Source of the DNA: Cylindrospermum stagnale PCC 7417
GTDB taxonomy: Bacteria; Cyanobacteriota; Cyanobacteriia; Cyanobacteriales; Nostocaceae
NCBI RefSeq assembly: GCF_000317535.1
Contig: NC_019757.1
Location: 6,402,501-6,466,500, forward strand
DNA length: 64,000 bases
Reading direction: 5' to 3'
The translations under genes were made by a program, and so were the position numbers. The notes beneath the pieces were generated by a model. That model saw only the letters and a program-made list of their open reading frames with translations, ran no database searches and was not told the origin of the DNA. Positions 10,605 to 20,701 of the stretch are shown here, in pieces; position 1 is the stretch's first letter; every line of letters begins with the position of its first letter.

Positions 10605-11720
10605 ATGGCAAGAGTTATTCTAGAAAACATTAAGCGTAGATTTAACAACGTCACTGCTATTGAGGACATTAGCTTTGAAATTCCTGACGGCGAGTTTTGG
10701 GTATTGGTTGGACCTTCTGGTTGTGGTAAGTCTACGATTTTGCGAACTATCGCTGGTTTGGAAACTGCCACATCTGGCAAATTGTTTATAGGCGATCGCT
10801 TAGTGAACGATGTCCCAGCCAGACAAAGGGATGTGGCGATGGTGTTCCAGAACTATGCCCTTTATCCTCACATGACGGTGGCGGAAAACATCGGCTTTGG
10901 CATGCAGATGCGAAAAGTTGACTCCAAGACTATTCAGGAACGGGTGGTGACCGTTGCGCGATCGCTTTCTCTTGAACACCTTTTAGACCGCAAACCCAAG
11001 CAGCTCTCAGGGGGACAGCAACAACGGGTAGCATTGGGAAGAGCTATCGCCCGTCAACCACAACTTTTTTTACTTGATGAACCTTTGTCTAATTTAGATG
11101 CCCAATTGCGCGATGATACCAGGGCTGAATTAAAACAGTTACATCAATCGTTGGGGATTACGACTATCTATGTAACCCATGATCAAGTTGAGGCGATGAC
11201 CTTGGCCGATAAAATTGTGGTACTAAACCGGGGACGAATTCAACAAATTGGCGAACCCCAAGGTATTTACGCCCGTCCCGCTAACTTGATGGTAGCGACT
11301 TTTTTGGGCAATCCCCCGATGAATATTTTGCCAGCAGTCTATAAGAGTAATGGTTTTGATGTAAGTGGGCAGTTATTAACTGTTCCCTCAGATGTGCTGG
11401 AGAGTTTAAAGTTGCCTCAAGGACAAAGTTTTGATTTGGGTATTCGTCCAGAACATATTTATATTAACGAACCGCAGAGGCGCAGAGAACACAGAGAGGA
11501 AGAGGGGGGAGAGTTAGTTGTTGAGGTGAAGGTGGTAGAACCTTTGGGGAGGGAAACTTTGATTCGTGCGAGTTTACTTGGTTCATCGGTGTTGCTAAAT
11601 GTGCAGGTGGGTGGAGGTGTGCGTTTGCGTCCGGGGGAACGGCTTTCGCTACAACTAGATTTAAATCAGTTATTTGTATTTGACTCTAGTACGGGCGAGA
11701 CTTTGTATCCCTTAAAATGA
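10605..11720 (+). CDS. ABC transporter ATP-binding protein, MalK/UgpC (sugar importer) type
   Basis: 371 residues. Walker A GPSGCGKST is near residue 36, the signature is LSGGQQQRVALGRAI, Walker B is LFLLDEPLSNLDAQLR, and a C-terminal TOBE/regulatory region starts near residue 240. This architecture drives import of sugars or glycerol-phosphate together with two permeases and a binding protein, none of which is adjacent. Solitary MalK-type ATPases often serve several transporters. Residues about 290-301 (QRRREHREEEGG) are an insertion encoded by a dispersed DNA repeat (11472-11507), placed in a TOBE loop without breaking the frame. The start ATG follows a rather weak AAGGAC upstream. Confidence 0.9.
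   Translation: MARVILENIKRRFNNVTAIEDISFEIPDGEFWVLVGPSGCGKSTILRTIAGLETATSGKLFIGDRLVNDVPARQRDVAMVFQNYALYPHMTVAENIGFGMQMRKVDSKTIQERVVTVARSLSLEHLLDRKPKQLSGGQQQRVALGRAIARQPQLFLLDEPLSNLDAQLRDDTRAELKQLHQSLGITTIYVTHDQVEAMTLADKIVVLNRGRIQQIGEPQGIYARPANLMVATFLGNPPMNILPAVYKSNGFDVSGQLLTVPSDVLESLKLPQGQSFDLGIRPEHIYINEPQRRREHREEEGGELVVEVKVVEPLGRETLIRASLLGSSVLLNVQVGGGVRLRPGERLSLQLDLNQLFVFDSSTGETLYPLK
11472..11507 (+). repeat. Nostoc-type CGCAGAGG short repeat inserted inside a coding region
   Basis: CCGCAGAGGCGCAGAG followed by AACACAGAGAGGAAGAG lies in frame inside the ABC ATPase gene. The complementary form (CTCTGCGCCTCTGCGG type) occurs at 36102-36127, 51697-51714 and 55494-55520 in intergenic DNA, showing that this is a mobile or expanding dispersed repeat. 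Confidence 0.8.
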
Positions 11721-11795
11721 GGTTATTCGCGGCTAACATTTTTTGTGTTAGCGCCGCAGACCATAACACCATTTTGATATTTCGGGTTTTTAGGT

Positions 11796-12221
11796 TTATT
11801 TTTCAGCCAAAATCTCCATTTTTATAATCAGAGATTCTTTTTTGCTTTTACCGCAAGGTTCAGCACTTTGACAATCATTAACTGATTCTATCCCATAAGC
11901 TAAACTCACTTTCTTATTTAAAAACTTTTCGGGTTCACAAACTTCAAATGACGCGCCAAGATTATGTTCTTTTCCGTTTTCATCTACTAGGGTGGCGTAG
12001 CATTTGAGATCACCGTTTACCAACTCTTTGATTGTGCCAATTTTTGGTTGTTCAGTGGTGTTGGCTGGATTAGCTGTTACAGGTTTTGGGGAAGTTTCGG
12101 TTTTGACTTGTTCGACGTTATTTGAGGGAGTTGGCTTTACTAGATCAGGTTGAGAATTACTACAACTCACTAGCCAAATACTGCAAAGAATTAAGGAAAT
12201 TGTCGGAATTAATGTTTTCAT
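11796..12221 (-). CDS. Putative lipoprotein of unknown function
   Basis: 141 residues. The N-terminus has a lysine, a hydrophobic stretch and a lipobox-like LVSC at residues 17-20, so Cys20 is the likely lipidated residue. A Pro/Thr-rich linker (about 25-62) leads to a small domain with three Cys (GDLKCYATL, FEVCEPEKF, DCQSAEPCG) that could be disulphide-bonded outside the cytoplasm. I do not recognise the family. It is the downstream neighbour of mtnA on the same strand, 27 bases away. Confidence 0.65.
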   Translation of the reverse strand: MKTLIPTISLILCSIWLVSCSNSQPDLVKPTPSNNVEQVKTETSPKPVTANPANTTEQPKIGTIKELVNGDLKCYATLVDENGKEHNLGASFEVCEPEKFLNKKVSLAYGIESVNDCQSAEPCGKSKKESLIIKMEILAEK

Positions 12222-12248
12222 TGGGAAATTTGTACCTAGCTTTTAGAT

Positions 12249-13310
12249 TTAACCCACTTGCTTTGTTTGAGCTTTTGCTAAGTCACTAGGAGCAAATGCA
12301 CCATTTTCTGTAATGATGGCTGTAATTAACTTTGCTGGAGTGACATCAAAAGCTGGGTTGTAATATTCGACTCCTGATGGTGTGAGAATAGTTTCACCAA
12401 TTTGGTATATTTCTGTTGGTTCACGTTCTTCAATGGGGATTTGGCTACCGTCGGTTAGTTGAAAATCAATGGTAGAAAGGGGTGCTGCGACGAAGAAGGG
12501 AATATTATGTGCAAGAGATGCGATCGCTAAACTGTAAGTCCCAATTTTATTCGCAGTGTCCCCATTAGCAGCAATTCTGTCAGCACCGACAACTACAGCA
12601 TGAATCAAACCCCGTTGCATACAATGGGCCGCCATGTTATCTGTAATCACAGTCACGGGTATACCTTCTTGCACACATTCCCAAGCGGTGAGTTTTGCAC
12701 CTTGCAACCGGGGACGGGTTTCATCAGCAAACACCCGCATTAACCTTCCTTCTCTCCAAGCGGAACGGACTACACCAAGTGCAGTACCATAACCAGCAGT
12801 TGCTAAGGCTCCAGCGTTGCAATGAGTCAAAATCGTCAGCTTTTCTGGAGTTTTGGGTAATGCGGCTAAACCACGATCACCTATAGCCTGACAGGTTTGC
12901 AAATCTTCAGTATTAATAGCTTGGGCGGTTTGTAAGAGGGTTTGTTTAATTTCTGCTACTGTTCCTAAACTTTCGTAGGCAGTTTTCATCATTCTGCCAA
13001 TTGCCCAAAACAAGTTTACCGCTGTGGGACGGGTGGAACGCAACAACTCGGCGACTTTCTCTAAGTTATCCAAAAATTCGCGGCGATCGCTGGTTTCAAT
13101 TTCCCTCGCTCCAAGATACATTCCATAAGCCGCAGCGACACCAATTGCAGGCGCTCCCCTGACAATCATAGTTTTTATCGCCAGCGCCATATCGTCGCTG
13201 CGGTGAATTTCTACGAAACTATACTCGTTAGGTAAACGGGTTTGGTCGATGAGAGAGACTGAGTTATTGTGCCAAATAACGGGATAAACCTGATTTGTGG
13301 AAGATGTCAT
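12249..13310 (-). CDS. mtnA: S-methyl-5-thioribose-1-phosphate isomerase
   Basis: 353 residues, usual for the family. The enzyme isomerises methylthioribose-1-phosphate to methylthioribulose-1-phosphate in the methionine salvage pathway. Conserved segments are [20 protein letters not shown] (residues 47-66), [19 protein letters not shown] with the catalytic Cys, [16 protein letters not shown], and [19 protein letters not shown] with the catalytic Asp. It is cytoplasmic. No other salvage genes are seen in the window. The start ATG at 13310 gives [14 protein letters not shown], which fits the family N-terminus. Confidence 0.95.
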   Translation of the reverse strand: MTSSTNQVYPVIWHNNSVSLIDQTRLPNEYSFVEIHRSDDMALAIKTMIVRGAPAIGVAAAYGMYLGAREIETSDRREFLDNLEKVAELLRSTRPTAVNLFWAIGRMMKTAYESLGTVAEIKQTLLQTAQAINTEDLQTCQAIGDRGLAALPKTPEKLTILTHCNAGALATAGYGTALGVVRSAWREGRLMRVFADETRPRLQGAKLTAWECVQEGIPVTVITDNMAAHCMQRGLIHAVVVGADRIAANGDTANKIGTYSLAIASLAHNIPFFVAAPLSTIDFQLTDGSQIPIEEREPTEIYQIGETILTPSGVEYYNPAFDVTPAKLITAIITENGAFAPSDLAKAQTKQVG

Positions 13311-13421
13311 CGCAATTTTGGATTTTAGATTTTAGATTTTGGATTGGAAATACAGTTTAACCTCTCTTTGACGTGGAGAGAGGCTGTGAAACAGTTATGA
13401 ATTTTTGCTCGAATGCCTGCC

Positions 13422-15467
13422 CTAGTGAGGGAAATAGGCAATAATCATAGAAACTTGAGGTTGAGTGCGAGCGATCGCTTCTGGTACATCACCGAGAAGC
13501 GAAAATATTTGAGTTTTCTGCTCAACAGCCCCATTCAACAACAGCAAATCGTTGGTTTTGAGTAACTGTGAAACTTGGCGGACAAAATTACCCCGCACTG
13601 TTTGCATAGGTATATCTGCTGGGAGTTCGGCGACATCCAAATCAGCGTTGGCCCCTCGGATAGACACGACTTGCAATAGTTGCAGAGAGGCTTTAAATTC
13701 CGTGGCCAAACTTTTGGCTAAGAGGATACTTTGTCCAAAAGAACTAGCGTCAGTTTGTTGGGTGGTGAAAGCGAAAAATACGCGTTTCGTATGCTCAATG
13801 GGTAAGGGAAATCGAGTTACCAACACCGGCACTGAACTACGAAGCACAATTTTGTCGATGACGTTACCAAACAAGTTTTCCTGGTAAGTCGAGTAACCCT
13901 TCCAACCGCAAACAATGACACTTGCTTGCTTTTCTTCGGCTACACGGGCAATTCCCTTGTCAATTGATTCATCAATCCGACCAATGGGGATAACATTAGT
14001 CACTGATGCATGGGCAATCATCTCTGCGGTTGAGAGTAACTGATTTTGTCTAGCTTTAGCTTCTGGAGAAATGGGTGTACCCGCCTCCAATAAAATGTGC
14101 AGTGGTAACAGTGTGCCCTTCGCAGATTTCGCGAGGATGATTGCCAACTTTAGCAGGTTATCTTCGGTATTGGGGTTAGCAACTGGGACTAAAACGCGAT
14201 CGCCTAAATTTTCTCCTCGACTGGTTTGGGTAACGGTAGCTTCTGACTTGAGATTTTGTCCCCATTTAGCGGTTATCCAAGGAGAACCAACACAGGTAAC
14301 TAAAATCATGGCGATCGTTCCATTCACAGTTAATTGATCAACTAGCTGAATATTGTAAGCAACGGTGATTGCTGCCAAAGTTGACGCAGCCTGAGCCACC
14401 GATAGCCCAAACATCACCATAATATTGTTAAAGTTGTATCCAAATAACTTGCCCGCACCCCAAGCGGGGAGAAACTTGGCAACAATAGCCACAGCCACCA
14501 TCACACCTGACACCAAGAGCGCTCGCGGTTCTTGAAACAAAATTTTTGGATTCACCAACATCCCCACAGAAATCAGGAAAAACGGCACAAACAGCGTATT
14601 TCCAATGAATTGAATCCGATTCATCAAGGGACTGAGTTGGGGAATCAGTTGAGTAATTGCCACACCTGCTAAAAAAGCGCCAATAATCGGCTCAATCTGG
14701 ACTAATTCTGCTCCATAGGAAACCACAAATAAGGTAGCCAAAACAAAGGTAAATTCTGCTCCTTCGTCATGGCCGAACCGCCGAAAAAACCACCGTCCAA
14801 TGCGAGGAACGCCCCAAAGGGTGAGAAAAGTGTAGATAATTAATGAAGGAATCAGAAACAGCCAAAAACTCAGGGTTAAACTGCCTTCATGCGCTCTGAC
14901 TACCACCGCTAACACCAAAAGCGCTAAAGTATTGGTGATTAAGGTACCTCCCAAAGTGGCAGTTAAGACTGGCGATCGCATAATTCCCAACTTACTAGCT
15001 ATCGGTAAGGAAAGCAGGGTATGGGAAGCGAAACAAGAAGCCACCAAAATTGAAGGCAAAAAACTGTAGCCGATGGACAACATGGCTACAGTACCTAATC
15101 CCATCGGGATCGCAAAGGTAGCTAATCCAAAGATGACCGCCTTATCAGCGTTATATTTCATGTCATCTAAACTAGTTTCCAGCCCTGCCATGAACATGAG
15201 AAACAGCAAACCAACTGTACCTAAAAGCACAATCGTGTTATCTCGTGCCAGCAGTCCCAATCCATTTGGCCCGACCACAACCCCCGCCAGAATTAACCCC
15301 ACAATCCCCGGTAGGTGAATTTTTTCAAACAGCAGGGGTGCAATCAGCATAATCCCCAAAATCATCAGAAAAACGGGCACCGGGTCTTTTAAAGGTGTGG
15401 TAAATATTGCAGACAGCGGTAAATCACTCACTCTCAGCCACAAAGTTGCAATCGCATTTGGGTTCAT
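13422..15467 (-). CDS. CPA2-type cation:proton antiporter with C-terminal universal-stress domains
   Basis: 681 residues. The first about 410 residues form a Na+/H+-exchanger-fold membrane domain with about 12 hydrophobic segments (IHLPGIVGLILAGVVVGPNGLG near 48-70, IEPIIGAFLAGVAITQL near 257). The soluble tail holds two universal-stress-like units: about 430-555, with a VIVCGWKGYS segment before the SSVPVLV strand, and about 565-680. No TrkA/RCK domain is visible. Likely role: Na+ or K+/H+ exchange controlled by nucleotide binding to the tail; which ion is unknown. A single gene, between mtnA and dxs on the same strand. Confidence 0.88.
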   Translation of the reverse strand: MNPNAIATLWLRVSDLPLSAIFTTPLKDPVPVFLMILGIMLIAPLLFEKIHLPGIVGLILAGVVVGPNGLGLLARDNTIVLLGTVGLLFLMFMAGLETSLDDMKYNADKAVIFGLATFAIPMGLGTVAMLSIGYSFLPSILVASCFASHTLLSLPIASKLGIMRSPVLTATLGGTLITNTLALLVLAVVVRAHEGSLTLSFWLFLIPSLIIYTFLTLWGVPRIGRWFFRRFGHDEGAEFTFVLATLFVVSYGAELVQIEPIIGAFLAGVAITQLIPQLSPLMNRIQFIGNTLFVPFFLISVGMLVNPKILFQEPRALLVSGVMVAVAIVAKFLPAWGAGKLFGYNFNNIMVMFGLSVAQAASTLAAITVAYNIQLVDQLTVNGTIAMILVTCVGSPWITAKWGQNLKSEATVTQTSRGENLGDRVLVPVANPNTEDNLLKLAIILAKSAKGTLLPLHILLEAGTPISPEAKARQNQLLSTAEMIAHASVTNVIPIGRIDESIDKGIARVAEEKQASVIVCGWKGYSTYQENLFGNVIDKIVLRSSVPVLVTRFPLPIEHTKRVFFAFTTQQTDASSFGQSILLAKSLATEFKASLQLLQVVSIRGANADLDVAELPADIPMQTVRGNFVRQVSQLLKTNDLLLLNGAVEQKTQIFSLLGDVPEAIARTQPQVSMIIAYFPH

Positions 15468-15656
15468 AGATGTTTGTTAGGCACTATAACTACACTGAAA
15501 TCAAATCTCTAGTACCATCTCAAAACGCTAATCCCATCGGTAACTGTTTTCAGATATATATTTAGGAAATTAGAGACAATTTCTGTCTAAAGATAGTTCA
15601 GCCATCAAATTTAATAAAGTCTTGACTTGAGAAATTTGGCTAATTCAGCTTTCTTT

Positions 15657-15681
15657 GTAGAGTGGGTAATACCCACCCTAG
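15657..15681 (-). terminator. Hairpin downstream of dxs
   Basis: GTGGGT (15662-15667) pairs with ACCCAC (15671-15676) across a 3-base loop, 23 bases past the dxs stop. The GTGGGTAATACCCACC core is a common Nostoc dispersed palindrome, so its role as terminator is inferred from position. Confidence 0.45.
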
Positions 15682-15698
15682 CTTAAATTAACAATTAA

Positions 15699-17606
15699 CT
15701 AGACAACAGCAGATGCTTGCTTTTGAAAGTAAGTTTGCAGAACTTTTTCCGCTATTTGCCGACTAGTTAAACCTAATGCTGCATAAGATTCATCTGGTGT
15801 AGCGTGATCTACCAATATATCTGGCACACCGATACGCTTCACCGGCACCAAAATATCAGCATCCATCAAGGCTTCTGCCACCGCAGAACCAAAGCCACCC
15901 ATGAGACAGCCTTCTTCTAAAGTGACAACGCGCCCAATTTGCTTCGCTAAAGGCAATATCAAGTCAGTATCCAAAGGCTTGACAAAACGGGCATTAATCA
16001 CAGTCGCTTCAATGCCATGTTCGCTGAGAATTTCCGCAGCTTGCATCGCTGTGTACACCATCGAACCATAGCCAAGGATTAACACATCATCGCCTTGGCG
16101 GAGAATTTCGCCTTTGCCGATTTCTAGAGGTTCCCAACCTTCTTCCATCAGAGGGACGCCGTAGCCGTTGCCACGGGGAAAGCGCATAGCAATTGGTCCG
16201 TCGGTATGGTTAACACCTGTCACCACCATGCGTTGCAGTTCCGCTTCATCTTTAGGTGCCATCACCACAATATTGGGAATACAACGCAGATAAGCAATAT
16301 CATACATACCTTGATGGGTAGGGCCATCAGCACCGACAATTCCTGCCCTATCTAAGCAGAAGAACACAGGCAGGTTTTGAATGCAGACATCGTGGATGAT
16401 CTGGTCGTAGGCACGTTGTAGGAAAGTAGAATAAATGGCGGCCACAGGGCGCATTCCTTCAGTTGCCAGTCCTGCTGCCAAGGTGACAGCGTGTTGTTCG
16501 GCAATCCCAACATCAATATATTGATTGGGCAGTTTTGCCTGAAGCTTGTCTAAACCTGTACCCGTTGCCATTGCCGCCGTAATCCCCACAATTTTCGGGT
16601 TTTGTTCAGCAAGTTTTACTAAGGTGTGAGAAAAGACTTTAGCATAAGCGGGGGGTTTGGGCTTGTTGGAGGGAATAGCTTTGCCAGTTGCCACATTAAA
16701 CGGGTTTTGGGCATGGTAACCGACTTGGTCTAGTTCGGCAATTTCGTAGCCTTTGCCTTTGGTTGTGACTACATGCACCAAAACAGGCCCTGGCATTTGA
16801 TGCGCCTGTTGGAAGGTAGCAATTAATTCCTCTAAATTATGCCCATCGACTGGTCCCATATAGGTAAAGCCCAGTTCTTCAAAAACTGCGCCAACTTTGG
16901 GAACGGCCAAGCGCTTCATACCTTCTTTGATGCGTTCTAGTTCGGGAGACAGGGATTCACCAACAAAGGGAATTTGTTTGAGTTGTCCCTCAAAATTATC
17001 CTTAATAAACTGCACCGGAGCACTGAGGCGCATTTTATTGAGGTAGCGGGGAATCGCGCCCACGTTGGGAGAGATGGACATCTCGTTGTCATTGAGAACA
17101 ACCAGCAAGCTAGTTTTGGGTAAGTGTCCAGCATGGTTAATGGCTTCTAAAGCCATACCCCCAGTCAGGGCCCCATCGCCAATTACAGCGACGGCTTTAA
17201 ATTTTTCCCCTTTCAAGTCTCTGGCTAAAGCCATACCCAAAGCTGCGGAGATACTGGTTGAAGCGTGTCCCGCCCCAAAGTGGTCAAACTTGTTTTCACA
17301 GCGCTTGAGATAACCGGCAACTCCATTTTTTTGCCTGAGAGTGTGGAAGTTGCTGTAGCGTCCTGTGAGTAGTTTGTGGGGATAAGCTTGATGTCCTACA
17401 TCCCAAATAACTTTATCCCGATCCAAGTCGAGCGTCTGGTAAAGCCCTAGGGTTAATTCTACAACTCCCAAACCGGGCCCCAAATGCCCCCCTGTTGCTG
17501 CTACGGTTTGTAAGTGTTTATCTCGAATCTGACGGGCAATCTGTTGCAATTGCCGAATCGACAAACCATGCAACTGGTTAGGATGGGTGATTTCACTCAG
17601 GTGCAT
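15699..17606 (-). CDS. dxs: 1-deoxy-D-xylulose-5-phosphate synthase
   Basis: 635 residues, normal length. It condenses pyruvate and glyceraldehyde-3-phosphate to DXP, the first step of the MEP isoprenoid pathway that feeds carotenoids and the phytyl chain of chlorophyll. Seen: thiamine-diphosphate motif [18 protein letters not shown] (about 140-160), [25 protein letters not shown], and [17 protein letters not shown] in the transketolase pyrimidine-binding domain, with the C-terminal transketolase domain after [12 protein letters not shown]. The N-terminus [13 protein letters not shown] fits. The 5' side faces a 328-base intergenic region shared with the divergent PEP-CTERM-like gene. Confidence 0.97.
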   Translation of the reverse strand: MHLSEITHPNQLHGLSIRQLQQIARQIRDKHLQTVAATGGHLGPGLGVVELTLGLYQTLDLDRDKVIWDVGHQAYPHKLLTGRYSNFHTLRQKNGVAGYLKRCENKFDHFGAGHASTSISAALGMALARDLKGEKFKAVAVIGDGALTGGMALEAINHAGHLPKTSLLVVLNDNEMSISPNVGAIPRYLNKMRLSAPVQFIKDNFEGQLKQIPFVGESLSPELERIKEGMKRLAVPKVGAVFEELGFTYMGPVDGHNLEELIATFQQAHQMPGPVLVHVVTTKGKGYEIAELDQVGYHAQNPFNVATGKAIPSNKPKPPAYAKVFSHTLVKLAEQNPKIVGITAAMATGTGLDKLQAKLPNQYIDVGIAEQHAVTLAAGLATEGMRPVAAIYSTFLQRAYDQIIHDVCIQNLPVFFCLDRAGIVGADGPTHQGMYDIAYLRCIPNIVVMAPKDEAELQRMVVTGVNHTDGPIAMRFPRGNGYGVPLMEEGWEPLEIGKGEILRQGDDVLILGYGSMVYTAMQAAEILSEHGIEATVINARFVKPLDTDLILPLAKQIGRVVTLEEGCLMGGFGSAVAEALMDADILVPVKRIGVPDILVDHATPDESYAALGLTSRQIAEKVLQTYFQKQASAVV

Positions 17607-17934
17607 ATTATAGGATTTTCCTCTCTCTAAACTCTATTTCTGGCATTCTTTTGATTTTCCCATGCTGGGACAGCCACAAGAATCATACTGTTACCAAGTT
17701 GTAATCTAAAACATAATTAAGGTAATTAGCTAATAGCTTTTGATGATTCGAGCCAGTTATGTCAGCAACAAATGCAATTTAGAGTATTTTATGATACAAA
17801 ATATTGGCTTTACTGAATGTAAGTACTGGAAAAATTACCGAATTAGTCTGATACTCAGCGTGGTAAAATCTGTCTGTGGTTCGATGTCCGTTTTCTGCGG
17901 TACTAGTGTTTTTTATTAGCAAAAGCGCAAAAAA
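17607..17934. other. Divergent intergenic region dxs / PEP-CTERM-like gene
   Basis: AT-rich; no gene, tRNA or strong repeat seen. It must hold promoters for both flanking genes. Boxes such as TTGATT near 17650 and TATAAT-like AT runs near 17800 are too weak to assign. Confidence 0.4.
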
Positions 17935-18501
17935 ATGAAAAATCTATTTTCAACTCTCACCTTGACAATGAGCACAGCTGTAGCGATCGCATTTATAGCA
18001 ATAGCTCCTGCTCAGGCTATTACCTATGATTTTAGCTGGAGTGGCAATAGTAATTATTCAGCTAAGGGTTCCTTTAGTTTTGATGAGAACATAGTCCCAA
18101 CTTCCTTTTCCGAGAGTGGCCCAGGAGCAACTAATTTTTTACAATCCCTCAATATCTCGTTTTTTGACCCTGCTAATAATTTTATTTCTGCTTATGATAA
18201 TGTTGTTAACGGCATCTCGACAACTAACTATTTCAAGTTCAATTTCGATACAAACACACAAGAAATTTTCGGCTTAATCGATTTTGGTGGTGAGGTAGCA
18301 GGCGATACTTATTTAAAAGGAGTAGTTAATTCTGAGTTATCGCTGTTTCAGGTTCCGCAATCAGGGGCTGATTTCATCATTGATGGAAATTCAGGATCTT
18401 TGCTTGTTCAAGCTATACCTGAATCAAATTCTATTTTAGGTCTTTTGTCTTTGGGTATGTTAGGGCTTACTTCCCAAATCAAGCGTAAATTTAAATATTA
18501 G
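17935..18501 (+). CDS. PEP-CTERM-like exported protein
   Basis: 188 residues. A Sec signal peptide (MKNLFSTLTLTMSTAVAIAF…APAQA) spans residues 1-28. The body is rich in Ser, Asn, Gly and aromatic residues and looks like a beta-rich extracellular domain. The C-terminus has a PES motif (in AIPESNSILGLLSLG), a hydrophobic segment and a basic tail (KRKFKY), the layout of a PEP-CTERM sorting signal, with PES in place of the usual PEP. PEP-CTERM proteins are processed by exosortase in exopolysaccharide-producing bacteria. No exosortase gene is in the window. Function is unknown. Confidence 0.8.
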   Translation: MKNLFSTLTLTMSTAVAIAFIAIAPAQAITYDFSWSGNSNYSAKGSFSFDENIVPTSFSESGPGATNFLQSLNISFFDPANNFISAYDNVVNGISTTNYFKFNFDTNTQEIFGLIDFGGEVAGDTYLKGVVNSELSLFQVPQSGADFIIDGNSGSLLVQAIPESNSILGLLSLGMLGLTSQIKRKFKY

Positions 18502-18548
18502 GTACGAATTGCTCTCATTAGCTACTAAAGTAGAAAAGTCTTGTTGGC

Positions 18549-18564
18549 TGGGCTAGACAGCCCA
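18549..18564. terminator. Bidirectional hairpin between convergent genes
   Basis: TGGGCT (18549-18554) pairs with AGCCCA (18559-18564), loop AGAC. It lies between the stop of the PEP-CTERM-like gene and the stop of the SLH gene, so it could terminate both. The sequence belongs to the GGGCTGGCAAGACGCCCACC-like dispersed repeat class also present at about 36454-36475. Confidence 0.45.
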
Positions 18565-18610
18565 CCCTAATTACGCAAGTTAAATCTCCGACAGCTTATT
18601 CAGTATATAA

Positions 18611-19294
18611 CTATAAACTTTGGGGCGCACCAGGAACTACTGGTGTGTCTGGTTGTTGCTGTTGGCGTTGCAAATATTTGCTCAATAGGTAGGCCATATC
18701 GCCGCGTGTCATTGGTCGTAATGGGGCAATGTTACCTTGGGGGTCAGTATTGATAAAGCCTTCACTGACTACTGTAGCGATCGCCTTTTTCGCCCACGGG
18801 GGGATAGTGGCTGCATCTGCATAAGGGCTAAGAATTTCGTTAACACTGTCATCAGAAAATTGAAAGACGCCATAAGCTTGGGCGAAAATGGCTAAAGCTT
18901 CCGCTCTAGTTATTCTTTGGTTCGGGAAAAATAGATTCCCCCGGTAGCCTTTCATAATATCTGTTTTAAGCACTATCTGTATATCGTTAAATGCCCAATA
19001 AGAACTAGGAACATCTGGCACTGTTACGGCATTTTTTTGTTTAGCCGCTTGGCGTTTGTCTAGTTGAAATGACTTGACTAAAATTGAGGCTAATTCTGCA
19101 CGACTAATTAACCTTTCTGGATAAAATTGCCCATCTGGTAAATTAGTCATCAGCTTGGCATTTAGCACCTGTTGGATAGTATTAGGTTCTATCTCAATGC
19201 TACTTTCTAGGGCTTGAGCCTGAACAATTGCAGGAAAGCTTTGTAGTAATGCTACTAAGGAAAGTGTACCCAGTAAATGCTGCATATTCCTCAT
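18611..19294 (-). CDS. SLH (S-layer homology) domain protein
   Basis: 227 residues with a signal peptide (MQHLLGTLSLVALLQSFPAIVQAQA). SLH-type units are visible: LPDGQFYPERLISRAELASILVK (about 55-77), VPSSYWAFNDIQIVLKTDIMKGY followed by FFPNQRITRAEALAIFAQA (about 95-140), and PWAKKAIATVVSEGFI followed by PLRPMTRGDMAYLLSKYL (about 165-210). Such domains bind cell-wall polymers; in cyanobacteria they also occur in outer-membrane porins, but no beta-barrel is present here. It ends in a Gln/Pro-rich tail. It lies 78 bases downstream of the three-gene ATPase operon on the same strand and may or may not belong to it. Confidence 0.85.
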   Translation of the reverse strand: MRNMQHLLGTLSLVALLQSFPAIVQAQALESSIEIEPNTIQQVLNAKLMTNLPDGQFYPERLISRAELASILVKSFQLDKRQAAKQKNAVTVPDVPSSYWAFNDIQIVLKTDIMKGYRGNLFFPNQRITRAEALAIFAQAYGVFQFSDDSVNEILSPYADAATIPPWAKKAIATVVSEGFINTDPQGNIAPLRPMTRGDMAYLLSKYLQRQQQQPDTPVVPGAPQSL

Positions 19295-19372
19295 AATCCA
19301 ATTTTGAATCTGCTATTTTTACTCTAGTTTGTTCTACGAGCGACCGCGATTTTAATGGATGACTTATCATGG

Positions 19373-20701
19373 TTACTGTTGTGCAACCCAGTCAGCAAAA
19401 ATCAGCGACCCAATTGTATAAAGCTCATCATTTTTTCTCAAAACTATACCAGTTCCTGTAAGCACATCTAAGGAATCTGCCACTTCACTATAACTAAGAC
19501 GGGTTTGCTGAACTAAAGTTTCAACACTGCCCTGATGATTGTGAATCAAAGCATGATACACTTTTCGTTCATGCTCACCAAAGCTATAGGAGCGTTGAGG
19601 ATTGTTCCACCAAGCTGAAAAATCGCGGTCATGTTGACGTAAAAGCTCAAGTTTTATGTTTTCTAAAGAACGGGATTTATTGTTGCGAAAATCATCAAAA
19701 ATCATGTTGAGCATTTGCTGAGTTAAATAAGGATGCCCACCTGCCCATTCGATGACTAGTTGAATTTGTTCTTCAGTTAAAGGTATCTCCTCAGATTGAC
19801 TTCTTTGAAGAATTAGTTCGCGGATTTCTAAAGTATCCAAGGTTGTTAACCAACCAACTTCAGCTATATTTAGTAGCGGTGAACCTACAGCTTGTTGGTA
19901 ATCTTTTAAATTTCGGTATCCAGATAATAATAATCCGATAAAAGGTTTCAGAGCCGTGTCAGTATCTTTTAAACCTCTAAGATAACTCCAAGCATCATTT
20001 GCCCAAGCTTGGCTAACAATAAACTCTGACCCATCCAAAAGAAAACAAACGCCTTCAAAGTGCAATTCTTGAAGTTCCTTAATTGTCTTTAGTAAAGCTT
20101 TGCGAAAATCTTCATGGTTTAATTTTCGCTCATGGTCAGGATTATTAACGTTTAACTTTACATTGATTGCTGTCAGGAAGCTAACAGTTACTTCACCTCC
20201 CACTACTTGACGGAGAAACTGTTGGTACATCTGCCGTAAGTCTGCTCCCGGTATCTGCCGCCAACGATTAATTGCCTCCCGTAGACGAGCAATTAGTAAA
20301 TATCTGAAACTATCTAAATCCTTGGGTTGTTCTACCTGTAAACTAATAAAAACTGGAAAAGCTGGAATAATATCTCTAACTGAGGTTTCTTGAGTATTAT
20401 TAGATGCTTTGGCTTGATGTTTAAATATTTTATAAAATGTAGGAAATAACTTTTCTAGCCATTCGGAATTGTTGTTGATATCTGAACCTTGATTTGAGTG
20501 AGTATTGAGATTTAGTAAGTTCCACTCAATGGCGCGGAGAAGAGAGGTTTTGCCGATGCGGCGTCCACCTAGGAGAATACGAACTTGAAAAGGCGAACGT
20601 TTAACTTTTTCCAGCAATTCATTTCGTCCAAAAAAGTAAGGAAGATCTGTAATTGCGACTCGAAAATTATCAAAGGGACGCTGCTCTAGTGAATCTGCCA
20701 T
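19373..20701 (-). CDS. P-loop ATPase with winged-helix C-terminus, third gene of an unassigned operon
   Basis: 442 residues. A FFGRNELLEKV start resembles archaeal-ATPase/STAND proteins. Walker A GGRRIGKTS is at 45-53. A Walker-B-like VCFLLDGSEF is at 218-227, with Asp-Gly in place of the usual Asp-Glu. The sensor-like GGHPYLTQQM motif is at 321-330. The C-terminal about 70 residues look like a winged helix (EHERKVYHALI…TGIVLRKNDELYTIG). No membrane segment. Its start overlaps the end of the 965-residue gene by 16 bases, so translation is probably coupled. Both ATPases share the GGHP motif and the same general fold, so they may form a hetero-oligomer. I do not recognise a named system. Confidence 0.75.
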   Translation of the reverse strand: MADSLEQRPFDNFRVAITDLPYFFGRNELLEKVKRSPFQVRILLGGRRIGKTSLLRAIEWNLLNLNTHSNQGSDINNNSEWLEKLFPTFYKIFKHQAKASNNTQETSVRDIIPAFPVFISLQVEQPKDLDSFRYLLIARLREAINRWRQIPGADLRQMYQQFLRQVVGGEVTVSFLTAINVKLNVNNPDHERKLNHEDFRKALLKTIKELQELHFEGVCFLLDGSEFIVSQAWANDAWSYLRGLKDTDTALKPFIGLLLSGYRNLKDYQQAVGSPLLNIAEVGWLTTLDTLEIRELILQRSQSEEIPLTEEQIQLVIEWAGGHPYLTQQMLNMIFDDFRNNKSRSLENIKLELLRQHDRDFSAWWNNPQRSYSFGEHERKVYHALIHNHQGSVETLVQQTRLSYSEVADSLDVLTGTGIVLRKNDELYTIGSLIFADWVAQQ

